Origin: Mycolicibacterium moriokaense
GTDB taxonomy: Bacteria > Actinomycetota > Actinomycetes > Mycobacteriales > Mycobacteriaceae
Length of the DNA: 64,000 nt
Assembly (NCBI RefSeq): GCF_010726085.1
Contig: NZ_AP022560.1
Coordinates: 496,001-560,000 of the forward strand
Reading direction: 5' to 3'
Shown: positions 1 through 8,304 of the stretch, piece after piece
Layout: each line of letters begins with the position of its first letter
Numbering within the stretch: position 1 is the first letter of the stretch
Translations under genes and position numbers: made by a program
Notes under the pieces: model-generated
What the model was told of the DNA's origin: nothing
Database searches by the model: none
The model's input: only the letters and a program-made list of their open reading frames with translations

Positions 1-2
1 TG

Positions 3-1712
3 GGCGCAAACCCCGCCGCATCGCAGGGATCACTCCTGGCGGCGCCCGACGTGATGGGCATCATCGGCGCAATTCGCAAGCGCGGCAAGGTCATTGTCAT
101 CGACCCGGTCCGCACCGCCACCGCGGCGCGCGCCGACGAGTGGCTGCCGATCACCCCCGGCACCGACGCCGCGCTCCTGCTGGCCGTCGCACACACCCTG
201 TTCGAGGAGGGCCTGGTCGACCTCGGTGAGCTGGCTCCGTACATCGACGGGCTCGACCGCATGCGCGAGGTGGCCGCCGACTGGTCCCCGGAGCGCGTCG
301 CCGGCGTCACGGGTATCAGCGCCGAGCGCACCCGAGGGTTGGCCCGCGAGCTCGTACGCACCGAACGCGCGGTCGTCTACGGCCGAATCGGGTTGTGCAA
401 CCAGGAATTCGGCAGCCTCGCCAGCTGGCTGGTCGACGTCGTCAACATCCTCACCGGCCATTTCGACAAGCCCGGCGGGTCGATGTTCCCGCGCGCAGCG
501 GCCTGGTCCGTGACCGTGCAACCGATCCCCGGCCTCGAGGACGGCGCACCGGAGTTCGGCCGGTTTCGCACCCGCGTGCGCGGCGCCAAGGAGGTCCTCG
601 GACAGGTACCGGTGTCGTGTCTGGCCGAAGAGATCGCGACGCCGGGGGAGGGCCAGATCAAGGCGCTCATCACCGTCGCGGGCAACCCGGTGCTGTCCAC
701 CCCGGCGGGGCACAAGCTCGACGAGGTGCTGCCCACCCTCGACGCGATGATCTCCGTCGACCTGTGGCTCAACGAGACCACTCGGCACGCCGACGTAATC
801 CTGCCCGCGCCGTCGCCGCTGGAACAACCACACCACGATGACCTCATCCTCAACTTCGCGATCAACTCCATCGCCAACTACTCCGCACCGGTGTTCAACC
901 GGACGGACCCCGACGCCCCCGAGGAGTGGGAGATCCTCATCCGCTTGACGGGGCTGTGCACCGGTACCCCGGCCGAGGACGTCGACGTCGCCGCGATCGA
1001 CGACGGGTTCTTCGACTACATGGCCTTCACCGTCGGCCTCGACGGCGCCGAGATCCGCAAGCACTATGACCACGGCGGCCCCGAACGGATCCTCGACCTC
1101 ACGCTGCGCACCGGCCCCTTCGGCGACCGGTACGGCGAGAATCCCGACGGCCTCACGCTGGAGAAGCTGAAGGCGCACCCCAACGGCATCAACTTCGGCC
1201 CGATGGTGGCCCGCGTCCCCGAGGTGCTGGGCACCTCGGACAAGAAGATCCGGCTCGCCCCGCAGTATCTGCTCGACGACCTGCCGCGGCTGGCGCAGCG
1301 CCTTGACCGGGCGCCGGACGAGTTGGTGCTGGTCAGCCGACGGCATCTGCGGTCGAACAACTCCTGGCTGCACAACGTCGGGCCGCTGATGAAGGGCCGC
1401 GACCGCTGCACCCTGCTGATCCACACCGACGATGCGGCCAAACGCGGAGTGTCGACGGGCGACGTCGTCACCGTGACCTCGGCGGGCGGAACCATCGAGG
1501 TGGCCGCGGAAGTGACGGACGCGATCATGTCCGGCGTGGTGTCGATGCCACACGGCTGGGGCCACGGCAAGCCCGGCACCCGGATGTCCGTCGCCAACGG
1601 GTCGCCCGGGGTCAACACCAACGTGCTGTCCCCACCGACGTTCATCGACGAGCCGTCGGGTAACGGCGCACTCAACGGCATCCCGGTGACAGTCACCGCA
1701 ACGACGACCTGA
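3..1712 (+). CDS. Molybdopterin oxidoreductase, C-terminal part (5' end outside window)
   Basis: The reading frame is open from the window edge, so the first ATG inside the window (51) is probably internal. The first residues (GANPAASQGSLLAAPDVMG) are a typical molybdopterin-guanine-dinucleotide binding stretch of the DMSO reductase/formate dehydrogenase superfamily. The C-terminal ~120 residues contain SRRHLRSNNSWLHN, then HTDDAAKRGV and GVVSMPHGWGHG, which match the molydopterin-dinucleotide-binding (beta-barrel) domain. It should be a cytoplasmic Mo/W-bisMGD enzyme, usually annotated as a formate dehydrogenase-like or generic molybdopterin oxidoreductase. The Fe-S/N-terminal domain and the metal-ligand residue lie upstream, so the substrate cannot be inferred. 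The next gene starts 13 bases after the stop and may be cotranscribed. Confidence 0.9.
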   Translation, partial: GANPAASQGSLLAAPDVMGIIGAIRKRGKVIVIDPVRTATAARADEWLPITPGTDAALLLAVAHTLFEEGLVDLGELAPYIDGLDRMREVAADWSPERVAGVTGISAERTRGLARELVRTERAVVYGRIGLCNQEFGSLASWLVDVVNILTGHFDKPGGSMFPRAAAWSVTVQPIPGLEDGAPEFGRFRTRVRGAKEVLGQVPVSCLAEEIATPGEGQIKALITVAGNPVLSTPAGHKLDEVLPTLDAMISVDLWLNETTRHADVILPAPSPLEQPHHDDLILNFAINSIANYSAPVFNRTDPDAPEEWEILIRLTGLCTGTPAEDVDVAAIDDGFFDYMAFTVGLDGAEIRKHYDHGGPERILDLTLRTGPFGDRYGENPDGLTLEKLKAHPNGINFGPMVARVPEVLGTSDKKIRLAPQYLLDDLPRLAQRLDRAPDELVLVSRRHLRSNNSWLHNVGPLMKGRDRCTLLIHTDDAAKRGVSTGDVVTVTSAGGTIEVAAEVTDAIMSGVVSMPHGWGHGKPGTRMSVANGSPGVNTNVLSPPTFIDEPSGNGALNGIPVTVTATTT

Positions 1713-1725
1713 CAAGATCGGCTTC

Positions 1726-2223
1726 GTGGGCAAGAACGAACGTTCAAAAATCGTGATGGGCGATGACGAGATCGCTGAGTTCATCGAGCGCAGCCGTACG
1801 GCCACCATGGCCACCCTGCTGCCGAACGGGCGGCCGCACCTGGTCGCGATGTGGTACGCCGTCGTCGACGGAGAGATCTGGTTCGAGACCAAGGCCAAGT
1901 CGCAGAAGGCGGTGAACCTGCGCCGTGATCCGACGATCACCGTCATGATCGAGGACGGCAAGACCTACGACACGTTGCGCGGCGTCTCGATCGACGGCAC
2001 CGCCGAGATTGTCGAGGACCCGGAAACCGTTCTGCGCGTTGGCATCAGCGTGTGGGAGCGCTACACCGGCCCATACACCGACGAGATGCGCCCGTTCGTC
2101 GACCAGATGATGCACAACCGGATCTGCGTCCGGGTGGTGCCCAGCAGGATGCGCAGCTGGGACCATCGCAAGCTCGGCATGCCGGAGATGCCCGTCGGCG
2201 GCAGCACGGCCCAATACCTCTAA
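1726..2223 (+). CDS. PPOX-class F420-dependent oxidoreductase
   Basis: This 165-residue protein has the split beta-barrel flavin/F420-binding pattern: an early ATMATLLPNGRPHLVAMWY strand pair, then WFETKAKSQKAVNLRRDP and a conserved TVMIEDG segment. This is typical of the pyridoxamine-5'-phosphate-oxidase-like (PPOX) F420-dependent enzymes abundant in mycobacteria. They use reduced deazaflavin F420 for reductions of diverse compounds; the substrate is unknown here. The start is a GTG. The gene lies 13 bases after the molybdopterin enzyme and 10 bases before another F420-type gene, suggesting a short redox operon. No membrane segment or signal peptide is seen. Confidence 0.88.
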   Translation: MGKNERSKIVMGDDEIAEFIERSRTATMATLLPNGRPHLVAMWYAVVDGEIWFETKAKSQKAVNLRRDPTITVMIEDGKTYDTLRGVSIDGTAEIVEDPETVLRVGISVWERYTGPYTDEMRPFVDQMMHNRICVRVVPSRMRSWDHRKLGMPEMPVGGSTAQYL

Positions 2224-2233
2224 GGGGACCCCG

Positions 2234-2713
2234 ATGGATCCGAAAAACAAGCCCAAGCAACTGAATTCGCCGTTGGTCGCCAAGGCGATGAAGTACGCGG
2301 GCAAGGCTCACGTGTGGGTGTATCGGCGCTCGGGCGGAAAGATCGGCGCCAACTGGCGCATCGGCGCGGGGTTGAAGAAGCCGGTGCCGACGCTGCTTCT
2401 CGAGCACACCGGGCGCAAGTCCGGGAAGACGTTCGTGTCACCGCTGGTGTACATCACCGACGGCGACGACGTCATCATCGTCGCGTCGCAGGGCGGTCGC
2501 GACACGCATCCGCAGTGGTACCACAACCTGGTGGCCAACCCCGACGTGTACATCGAGATCGGCACTGATCGGCGGGCGGTGCGCGCAGAGGTGGCGAGTC
2601 CGGAGGAGCGGGCGCGGCTGTGGCCCAAGCTGGTGGACGCCTACGCCGACTTCGACACGTATCAGAGCTGGGCCGATCGCGAGATCCCAGTGCTAGTGCT
2701 CAAGCCGCGCTGA
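2234..2713 (+). CDS. Deazaflavin-dependent nitroreductase (Ddn-like)
   Basis: The 159-residue protein carries the Ddn signature: LLEHTGRKSGKTFVSPLVY, then VASQGGRDTHPQWYHNL and ANPDVYIEIG. Members such as Mycobacterium tuberculosis Ddn use F420H2 to reduce quinones and nitroimidazoles and are often membrane-associated through an N-terminal basic/aromatic segment; residues 17-40 here (YAGKAHVWVYRRSGGK) are of that type. An ATG start follows the AAGGGGA-like ribosome site about 6 bases upstream. It is probably in one transcript with the preceding PPOX gene (10-base gap). The physiological substrate is unknown. Confidence 0.88.
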   Translation: MDPKNKPKQLNSPLVAKAMKYAGKAHVWVYRRSGGKIGANWRIGAGLKKPVPTLLLEHTGRKSGKTFVSPLVYITDGDDVIIVASQGGRDTHPQWYHNLVANPDVYIEIGTDRRAVRAEVASPEERARLWPKLVDAYADFDTYQSWADREIPVLVLKPR

Positions 2714-2833
2714 GCGCGGTGCGACTTATCTCACACACCTGAATGTTGGGCTGCCCGGTGCGTCGGGTAGCCAACGGACAGGTGCACCCCAGCGCCGACC
2801 TCAAACCGTCAACGCTTAAGGGGCGATTCAACG

Positions 2834-3796
2834 ATGACGAGCACGACCCACACCACTCTGATCAACCAACTGCGTACCGTTCTCGACTTGACGCACACCG
2901 AGATTCAGGTCGCCGAGACCCGCGTTGCGCAGGCACGCACCGAGGCCGTGCGCAAGGAACTGACCCAGAACGCGAACAACGGGCGCATCCGCGCCGAGGC
3001 GATCGAGAAGGCGATCCGTGACCTCGGCGGTTTCCCGGACACCATCGGCCCGTTCCTTGGCCGCGCCGCCGCCGCGGTGAAGGCGCTGACCGAGCAGGCA
3101 CAGCCGTTCGACGAGGCCCTGCTCGGCGACCTCGCGCTCGAGGATCAGCTGCTCGACCGGTCGCGCTACATCAAGGCGCTCGCGGTCGCGGCGAAGAACG
3201 CCGACGTCCAGGAGCTGGCCGACCGCCTGATCACCGCGCACTCGGCCACCGTCAACTGGTTGACCACGGTGCTGGCCGAGGACGCACTCGGCGGACCCGC
3301 AGCGCTGCGCCGCACACCGCTGCAGGCCGCGGCGGGTACGGCCGTCAAGATCGTCGGCCTGCCCGGACAGTGGTCGGTGCAGTCGGCCGATCGGGTCGCG
3401 GAGCTGCTGCGTTCGGCAGGCCCGGCCGTCGATGACCTGGTCCGCCGCGCGCAGCATGCCGGCGAGGTGGCGCTCAAGGCGATCGGCGCATCGCGCGATG
3501 CGGCGCTGCAGACCGCCGAGGGCGTCGTCCGGGATGAGGGCGCCGAGCAGGCCGCGGATGCGCTGCACAACGCGCGCGCTGCAACCGGTGTCCTCGACGT
3601 CGAGGAGCTGCCGATCCCTGACTACGACGAGCTGAATCTCAACGACGCCGTCGCCGCGGTGAAGGAGCTGGAGTCGCCGGCCGACATCCGCGCGATCATC
3701 GCGTACGAGGAAGCGAACAAGAACCGGGCGCGCCTGGTGTCCGCCGCGCAGACCCGCGTTGCGGAGATCGCGCAGGAGGTCGTCGGCATCAGCTAG
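2834..3796 (+). CDS. Ferritin-like helical protein (mycobacterial conserved)
   Basis: A 320-residue, almost entirely helical, Ala/Glu/Arg-rich protein. The first ~165 residues look like a ferritin-like four-helix bundle (repeated E..R/H-type helices such as LGDLALEDQLLDRSRYIKAL and LADRLITAHSATVNWL), but no clear pair of ExxH iron motifs is present. The C-terminal ~60 residues have the mycobacterial pattern LPIPDYDELN...AVKELESPADIRAIIAYEEANKNR, seen in other helical lipid-droplet or cell-surface-type proteins of this genus. There is no signal peptide. The role is unknown; a structural, lipid- or DNA-associated function is as likely as iron storage. A strong stem-loop follows the stop. Confidence 0.75.
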   Translation: MTSTTHTTLINQLRTVLDLTHTEIQVAETRVAQARTEAVRKELTQNANNGRIRAEAIEKAIRDLGGFPDTIGPFLGRAAAAVKALTEQAQPFDEALLGDLALEDQLLDRSRYIKALAVAAKNADVQELADRLITAHSATVNWLTTVLAEDALGGPAALRRTPLQAAAGTAVKIVGLPGQWSVQSADRVAELLRSAGPAVDDLVRRAQHAGEVALKAIGASRDAALQTAEGVVRDEGAEQAADALHNARAATGVLDVEELPIPDYDELNLNDAVAAVKELESPADIRAIIAYEEANKNRARLVSAAQTRVAEIAQEVVGIS

Positions 3797-3815
3797 AGCG
3801 ATTCGAGCGCTCGAG

Positions 3816-3863
3816 ACTACGGTTTCTGACGGATTTCAGCCGAATCCCGTCAGAAACCGTAGT
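3816..3863. terminator. Perfect 17-bp inverted repeat between convergent genes
   Basis: Arms 3816-3832 (ACTACGGTTTCTGACGG) and 3847-3863 are exact reverse complements around a 14-base loop. It lies 19 bases after the stop of the helical protein and 20 bases before the stop of the converging thioesterase gene, the ideal place for a bidirectional terminator. There is no U-rich tract, as is common in mycobacteria. The length of the perfect arms could also indicate a dispersed intergenic repeat. Confidence 0.75.
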
Positions 3864-3883
3864 TTCGGCGATTTCGGACGCTT

Positions 3884-4732
3884 CTACGGGTGCGGGGGAT
3901 CGAAGCCGGGGTTAGACAGCGCGGTGGCCGTCGCACTGCCGATCGTGCCGAACTCGTCGACGATGGTGGCGACACCGGTCGCCACCCCGGCGTGACTGGA
4001 GTGGGTCATCGCGGTCAGACCGATGTACGGACTCTCCGGCAGGCGGCTGAGCGTCAACGTGTAGTCGGCGTTGATGAACTGCAAACCGTTTGGGCCGTAA
4101 TGGGTTAGCGAGCTGGCCATGTCACCGGCCATCGACGCCCGGGTGAACGGGGTCAGTTCTTCGCCGTCGACGAGCGGACGGATGTCGCGCACCCAGATGT
4201 GTTTGGGGCCGGTGTGTTCCCAGGCGACGAGCCCGAAGCCGGGACCCGGTGTGTGCTCCTCCTTGCCGTAGGTCCACACCAGGGAATGCAGCCCGCGGGG
4301 GATGGGATCCGGTGTCGGCGGCGGTGGCGGCATGGTGATCGGTGAAGTCCAGATCTCGTCGACCGGTTGCTCACCGCGGCGCAGAAACAATGCGCTGGCC
4401 CGCGCGACGACGGTGTCGCCTTGAACGGCAACGGCGTCGACCAGTTTCAGGCGACGACCCTGCCGGACGACGGTGGTGTCGATGCGCAGCGGCGCGAGTG
4501 CCGCAGGCCGGAAGAGGTCGACGGTCAGGCGAGCCGGCTGAAGGTCGGGCTCCCCGGCGTCGCGTTCGATGACGTGACCGATCAGCCCGCCGAGGTAGTT
4601 GCCGCTGATCGTCTGGCCCCATGGCCCGCGCGCAATCCGCGTGGGCGCGAACAGGTCGCCGTCCGGCGTGAAGAAGGCCGTTGGCGTGCCGCCGCGCTGC
4701 GCTGTGTCGACAGCACTGTCCCGAGTCGTCAT
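3884..4732 (-). CDS. Thioesterase family protein (double hotdog)
   Basis: A 282-residue acyl-CoA-thioesterase-like protein. The open frame extends upstream to 4834, but the added residues are a low-complexity Arg run, so the ATG at 4732 (MTTRDSAVDT) is preferred. Residues ~30-110 (GPWGQTISGNYLGGLIGHVIE, then LTVDLFRPAALAPLRIDT) match the first hotdog domain of TesB-like enzymes. The second half (DGEELTPFTRASMAGDMASS, then FINADYTLTLSRLP) matches the second. It would hydrolyse an acyl-CoA or act as an acyl-binding hotdog protein. It converges with the upstream helical protein across the inverted repeat. Confidence 0.85.
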   Translation of the reverse strand: MTTRDSAVDTAQRGGTPTAFFTPDGDLFAPTRIARGPWGQTISGNYLGGLIGHVIERDAGEPDLQPARLTVDLFRPAALAPLRIDTTVVRQGRRLKLVDAVAVQGDTVVARASALFLRRGEQPVDEIWTSPITMPPPPPTPDPIPRGLHSLVWTYGKEEHTPGPGFGLVAWEHTGPKHIWVRDIRPLVDGEELTPFTRASMAGDMASSLTHYGPNGLQFINADYTLTLSRLPESPYIGLTAMTHSSHAGVATGVATIVDEFGTIGSATATALSNPGFDPPHP

Positions 4733-4761
4733 CGGCGACGACGATAGCGGCCCCGGGTTTG

Positions 4762-5067
4762 CTACGCGTCGGCGGCGTCGACCACGTCGTCGAACTCGGG
4801 ATGCTTCTTCACGTAGGAGGCGACCATCGAACACACCGGCACGATCCGCAGGCCGGCGTCGCGCGTCTGCTCCAACGCCTCGGCGATCAGGATCGAGGCC
4901 AGGCCGCGGCCCTGGAACGCGTCGTCGACCTCGGTGTGGGTGAAGGTGCGCCGACCGTCACGGTCGACGATCTCGGTGAAGCCGGCGACGGTGCCGTCCA
5001 CGGAGATGGTGAAGCGGTCGGCCTCTTGGCTGACGGTGGTGGTCGCGCCGGTCTTGTCGGTTGCCAT
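4762..5067 (-). CDS. Small GNAT-type N-acetyltransferase (YjdJ-like)
   Basis: The ATG at 5067 is preceded by an excellent AGAGGAGGA ribosome site directly upstream, which excludes the longer frame to 5229. The 101-residue product has the short GNAT acetyl-CoA loop VDDAFQGRGLASILI followed by the AL..TRDAGLRIVPVCSM.. segment of the YjdJ/GCN5-related family. The C-terminus (VASYVKKHPEFDDVV) is also characteristic of this family. It is probably a cytosolic acetyltransferase with unknown acceptor. It lies 30 bases upstream of the thioesterase and may be cotranscribed with it. Confidence 0.85.
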   Translation of the reverse strand: MATDKTGATTTVSQEADRFTISVDGTVAGFTEIVDRDGRRTFTHTEVDDAFQGRGLASILIAEALEQTRDAGLRIVPVCSMVASYVKKHPEFDDVVDAADA

Positions 5068-5101
5068 TCCTCCTCTATACCCGGCAGCGCAAGATGGAGC
5101 C

Positions 5102-6160
5102 ATGTGTGACGACGGCGGCACCGCCGCAGACGCCCTGGCCTCCGCACCCCGTCGAGCGGAGGGCACCGCGGTTGACCCGATCGCACTCGCGCCGGTCGAC
5201 GAACTCGTGATCACGACGTTGGTGGACAACAGCTACGACATGTTGATGACCGACGTGGGTCCGGCCCGCCGGACCGGGATGGGCAAGGTGGCGCCGGTGG
5301 CAGCCCCGCAGTTCGAGGAGGGCCGCTCGACGCCGGGACTGATCGCCGAGCACGGTTTCTCGGCGCTGGTGACGACGCGTCGTGAGAATCGAACGCACAC
5401 AGTGCTTTTCGATACAGGCATTTCACCGGAGGGTATGGCGACCAACTTCGCACGTATGGATCTGGACGCGTCGGCGATCGAGGCCGTCGTGCTCAGCCAC
5501 GGCCATCCCGACCATGACGGCGGCTTCCCCGGGCTGGCACGGCTCCGCGGCCGCAGCGGACTGCCCCTCGCGGTGCACCCGCTGGTGTTCAGCCGGCGCC
5601 GGTTCGCACTGCCGAACGCGCCCGCGCTGGAACTGCCGACGCTGAGCCGCACAGCGCTGGAGGCCGAGGGGTTCGAGGTGATCGAGCGGCGCCAGCCGTC
5701 GCTGCTCCTCGACGGATCGGTGCTGATCACCGGCGAGGTGGACCGCACCACGGAGTTCGAGCGCGGGCTGCCGGGCCACCAGGCGCTGCGCGACGGTCGC
5801 TGGGAGCCCGACCCGCTGGTGCTCGACGAGCAGGCGCTGGTGGTGCATGTCCGCGGCAGGGGGCTGGTGGTACTGACCGGCTGCGGTCACGCCGGCGCGG
5901 TGAACATCGCGCGGCACGCCCTGCGGCTGACCGGCGTGGACCGCCTGCATGCCCTGCTCGGTGGGTTCCACCTCGGCGGAAAGGCCTTCGAGCCCATCAT
6001 CGAACCGACCGTCGACGCGTTCCGCGAGTTGCGGCCCGACGTCCTGGTTCCCGCACACTGCACTGGTTGGAAGGCGCAGCATCGGTTGGCGGCGGCGCTG
6101 CCCGACGCGTTCGTGCCCAACGCCGTGGGGACGTCGTTCACCTTCGCCGAGGCGGCTTAG
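5102..6160 (+). CDS. MBL-fold metallo-hydrolase
   Basis: This 352-residue protein contains the metallo-beta-lactamase metal motif SHGHPDHDGG (HxHxDH) around residue 135. A downstream GCGHAGAVNIARHAL and a late LVPAHCTGW supply further metal ligands. The arrangement resembles the 7,8-dihydropterin-6-yl-methyl... phosphate synthase-like branch of the family, which hydrolyses or transfers phosphoester or lactone-like substrates. The start is taken as ATG 5102 with an ATGGAG-like ribosome site; the frame extends further upstream but overlaps the divergent GNAT gene. Its stop codon overlaps the stop of the convergent pirin gene. Confidence 0.9.
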   Translation: MCDDGGTAADALASAPRRAEGTAVDPIALAPVDELVITTLVDNSYDMLMTDVGPARRTGMGKVAPVAAPQFEEGRSTPGLIAEHGFSALVTTRRENRTHTVLFDTGISPEGMATNFARMDLDASAIEAVVLSHGHPDHDGGFPGLARLRGRSGLPLAVHPLVFSRRRFALPNAPALELPTLSRTALEAEGFEVIERRQPSLLLDGSVLITGEVDRTTEFERGLPGHQALRDGRWEPDPLVLDEQALVVHVRGRGLVVLTGCGHAGAVNIARHALRLTGVDRLHALLGGFHLGGKAFEPIIEPTVDAFRELRPDVLVPAHCTGWKAQHRLAAALPDAFVPNAVGTSFTFAEAA

Positions 6161-7122
6161 GGCGCGGGATTCGGACGCGGTCGCAACGTCACGTTCGGTA
6201 GGGGAGGCGCGGGCAGCCGGGTCGTCGGCCCGACGTAGCCCTCGACCGAGCCGAACCGGTCGTCGTGTTCCTGCCACTGCTGGCGGTACGTCGCGATGTC
6301 CTCGTGGCTGCGGCCGACAAAGTTCCACCACATCACCAACTGCTCGGGAAACGGTGTGCCGCCCAGCAGCAGGACGCGAGCGGGGCCGTCATCGCGGTTG
6401 ACGATGTGCAGCTGGTCGCAGCCCGTGGGCTGGAACGCGAGATCGGCGACGTTGAGGGCGGTGCCCGCGACCTCGACCTTGCCCTGGTCGAGCAGCACGC
6501 CATGCTCGAAGTCGCGGTCAACATCGAGCCTCAGGTCGGCGCCCGGCTCGAGGTCGAGCTGCGCACCGAGTAGCGGCGTGAACGTATGCACAGGCGAACG
6601 AACGTCGGCGAGCTCGCCGAGGAACACCCGCAGCGTGGCATCGCCCAGCGACAGCGGCTCCGGGGCGAAGTGCGCGAAGTCGCGGCCGGTGTCGCGGGCG
6701 GCGTCGGGCAACGCCACCCACAGCTGCGCGCCGTGCAAGACGGTGGTCGCCGATGTCGACACCTCGGAGTGGCAGATTCCCGCGCCCGCCGTCATCAAGT
6801 TGAGCTCACCCGGCCGCACCATCGCGTGCACACCGGCACTGTCCCGGTGCTCCACCTCCCCGCTGAACAGCCAACTGACCGTCTGCAAACCGGTGTGCGG
6901 ATGCGGCGGCACGTCCATGCCGGGACCGCTGCGGACGTCATGCGGTCCGTAGTGGTCGGCGAAGCACCACGCCCCGATCAGCGACCGCTCCCGCTGCGGC
7001 AAGGTCCGGCGGACCCGGATCGCCCGCGGGCCGCCCAGCGGCACTTCCCGAGCGTGCAGCACGCCCGTGAATGCCGATGGCGCACAGGCGACTTCAGCAG
7101 GCGCCGGGTCGATGTTGCTCAC
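6157..7122 (-). CDS. Pirin family protein
   Basis: A 321-residue bicupin. The N-terminal cupin carries the pirin metal-binding signature: DVPPHPHTGLQTVSWL gives two His, and GAGICHSEVS supplies a further His. The C-terminal half (FPEQLVMWWNFVGRS) is the conserved pirin C-terminal domain. Bacterial pirins are iron-containing; some are quercetinases and others modulate metabolic enzymes, so the substrate is open. The ATG start leads directly into MSNIDPAPAEV. The gene converges on the MBL-fold gene with stop codons overlapping by four bases. Confidence 0.92.
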   Translation of the reverse strand: MSNIDPAPAEVACAPSAFTGVLHAREVPLGGPRAIRVRRTLPQRERSLIGAWCFADHYGPHDVRSGPGMDVPPHPHTGLQTVSWLFSGEVEHRDSAGVHAMVRPGELNLMTAGAGICHSEVSTSATTVLHGAQLWVALPDAARDTGRDFAHFAPEPLSLGDATLRVFLGELADVRSPVHTFTPLLGAQLDLEPGADLRLDVDRDFEHGVLLDQGKVEVAGTALNVADLAFQPTGCDQLHIVNRDDGPARVLLLGGTPFPEQLVMWWNFVGRSHEDIATYRQQWQEHDDRFGSVEGYVGPTTRLPAPPLPNVTLRPRPNPAP

Positions 7123-7138
7123 CCGAACACAGTAGGCC

Positions 7139-7558
7139 TCACCTCGAGCCCGTCATCGCCGAACGGAGCACTTCGAAATCGTGGTCGTCAATCGTGAACA
7201 CCCCCGTCCGGAACTTGTAGCCCCACCGCGACTTGTCCTCGATGAAGTTCAGCTTCTCCAGCAGCGGCCGGATCGGCGTTTCGGTGCACTCGAGGAAGTC
7301 GACGTTGCGGCGCCACGGCTGGAAGTCGGACGCCACTTCGGTCTGGTAGGGCTCATCGTCGACGACTTGTCCGATAGCGGTGAAGGCCTGCAGCGGATCA
7401 CCCTCTGGATAGTCGGTTTTCGGCGAATAGAAGATGATCCAGTCGCCCCGTTCCATCTTGCGCAACATGTGCGGCTTGCCGTGGTTGGCCTGTGTGAAAC
7501 GCCCGCGCACCCCACGCTCGACGTGGCCACGACTGACCGTGTTTATCCAGTTCGTCAT
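7139..7558 (-). CDS. EVE domain protein
   Basis: The 139-residue product begins at MTNWINTVSRGHVERG; the longer frame to 7702 is discarded because it overlaps the next gene. It has the EVE/PUA-like fold pattern: RKMERGDWIIFYSPKT, then AFTAIGQVVDDEPYQ and a C-terminal KSRWGYKFRTGVFTIDDHDF. EVE domains are proposed to bind modified nucleobases in RNA or DNA. Single-domain versions like this one are common housekeeping genes in actinobacteria, so no defence role is inferred. It lies 16 bases upstream of the pirin gene on the same strand. Confidence 0.88.
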   Translation of the reverse strand: MTNWINTVSRGHVERGVRGRFTQANHGKPHMLRKMERGDWIIFYSPKTDYPEGDPLQAFTAIGQVVDDEPYQTEVASDFQPWRRNVDFLECTETPIRPLLEKLNFIEDKSRWGYKFRTGVFTIDDHDFEVLRSAMTGSR

Positions 7559-7636
7559 GCCTTGCACGCTAAACGCGGACGCCGACAGGTCAGGCGCAGG
7601 TTTCGGCCTGCCTGTGGATAACTCTGGTGTCAGACT

Positions 7637-7885
7637 GTGCCGGTGACGTCCACCAACGACATCTACGCGCGCCTCGGCGCTCTCGAACAACTCGTGAAGC
7701 ACCTCTACGAGCAGACCGGGGTGCCGATGCCCGATCTCGCGGCGCTCTCCCGCACCGAAGTGTCGGCACGGGTGCGGGAATTGGTCGCCGCAGGCAACAA
7801 GCTAGGCGCGATCAAGGCCTATCGCGACGAGACGGGCGTCGACCTTGCCACCGCGACCCGTGTCGTCGACTCGCTCTACGCCTAG
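7637..7885 (+). CDS. Small protein with L7/L12 C-terminal-like motif
   Basis: An 82-residue acidic/helical protein starting at GTG 7637 (or GTG 7643). The N-terminal half is a helix (IYARLGALEQLVKHLYEQ) resembling a short coiled coil. The C-terminal half, VAAGNKLGAIKAYRDETG followed by VDLATATRVVDSL, closely follows the helix-turn-helix pattern of the ribosomal L7/L12 C-terminal domain. Such short proteins are conserved in mycobacteria without assigned function. The stop overlaps the end of the convergent DUF5313 gene by four bases. Confidence 0.78.
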   Translation: MPVTSTNDIYARLGALEQLVKHLYEQTGVPMPDLAALSRTEVSARVRELVAAGNKLGAIKAYRDETGVDLATATRVVDSLYA

Positions 7886-8304
7886 AACGGGCTGCTGTTC
7901 GCCTGCCAGCGCGCCTCTTGCGGACGCGGCCCGTACTTGCGGGCGTAGGCCTCGTGCATGGCGGCGTTCTTCTTGCGGTTGATCTCGTCCACCAGGTTGG
8001 GGTCCCAACCGTGCTGTGCGAGCCGATAGCGCCGCCACACCTTGTTCAGTGCGAGCGCCATCAGCAGGGCCCAGATGTAGATCGGCACCGTCATCTCCAT
8101 GTGCACGTAGAGCGACGCCGGCAGTAACCAGAACGGGGCGAGCACCAGGAACGGCGGTATCGCCATGCGGATCATGTGCCGCCGGACAGCTCCGTGGTCG
8201 GCGAGGTCGTGAGCCACCCACATGCGCATCGAGTCGGGCAGACGCTTGCCGTAGATGTAGGCGATGTACTGCAGCGGACCCGGCCTCTTCGTCGTCGAGT
8301 TCAT
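7882..8304 (-). CDS. DUF5313 family membrane protein
   Basis: A 140-residue protein with the DUF5313 opening PLQYIAYIYGKRLPDSMRMW, a conserved DLADHGAVRRHMIRMAIPP, and two hydrophobic segments (residues ~50-65 and ~72-87) followed by a basic C-terminal tail (RRYRLAQHGWDPNLVDEINR). It is predicted to be an inner-membrane protein of unknown function found in mycobacteria and relatives. Its ATG overlaps the TGA of the upstream MarR gene in an ATGA arrangement, implying translational coupling. Confidence 0.88.
   Translation of the reverse strand: MNSTTKRPGPLQYIAYIYGKRLPDSMRMWVAHDLADHGAVRRHMIRMAIPPFLVLAPFWLLPASLYVHMEMTVPIYIWALLMALALNKVWRRYRLAQHGWDPNLVDEINRKKNAAMHEAYARKYGPRPQEARWQANSSPF

Noticed and set aside
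30..1961. A 643-codon minus-strand open frame opposite the molybdopterin oxidoreductase
   Set aside because: It is the antisense shadow of two clear plus-strand genes, with Arg/Gly/Val-rich low-complexity sequence and no family motif.
7139..7558. EVE-domain protein as part of a defence system
   Set aside because: Neighbours are housekeeping-type genes (pirin, DUF5313); no nuclease, methylase or helicase is adjacent.
7611..7619. TTATCCACA-type DnaA box (minus strand) upstream of the small L7/L12-like protein
   Set aside because: A single nonamer is expected by chance and it has no partner nearby.
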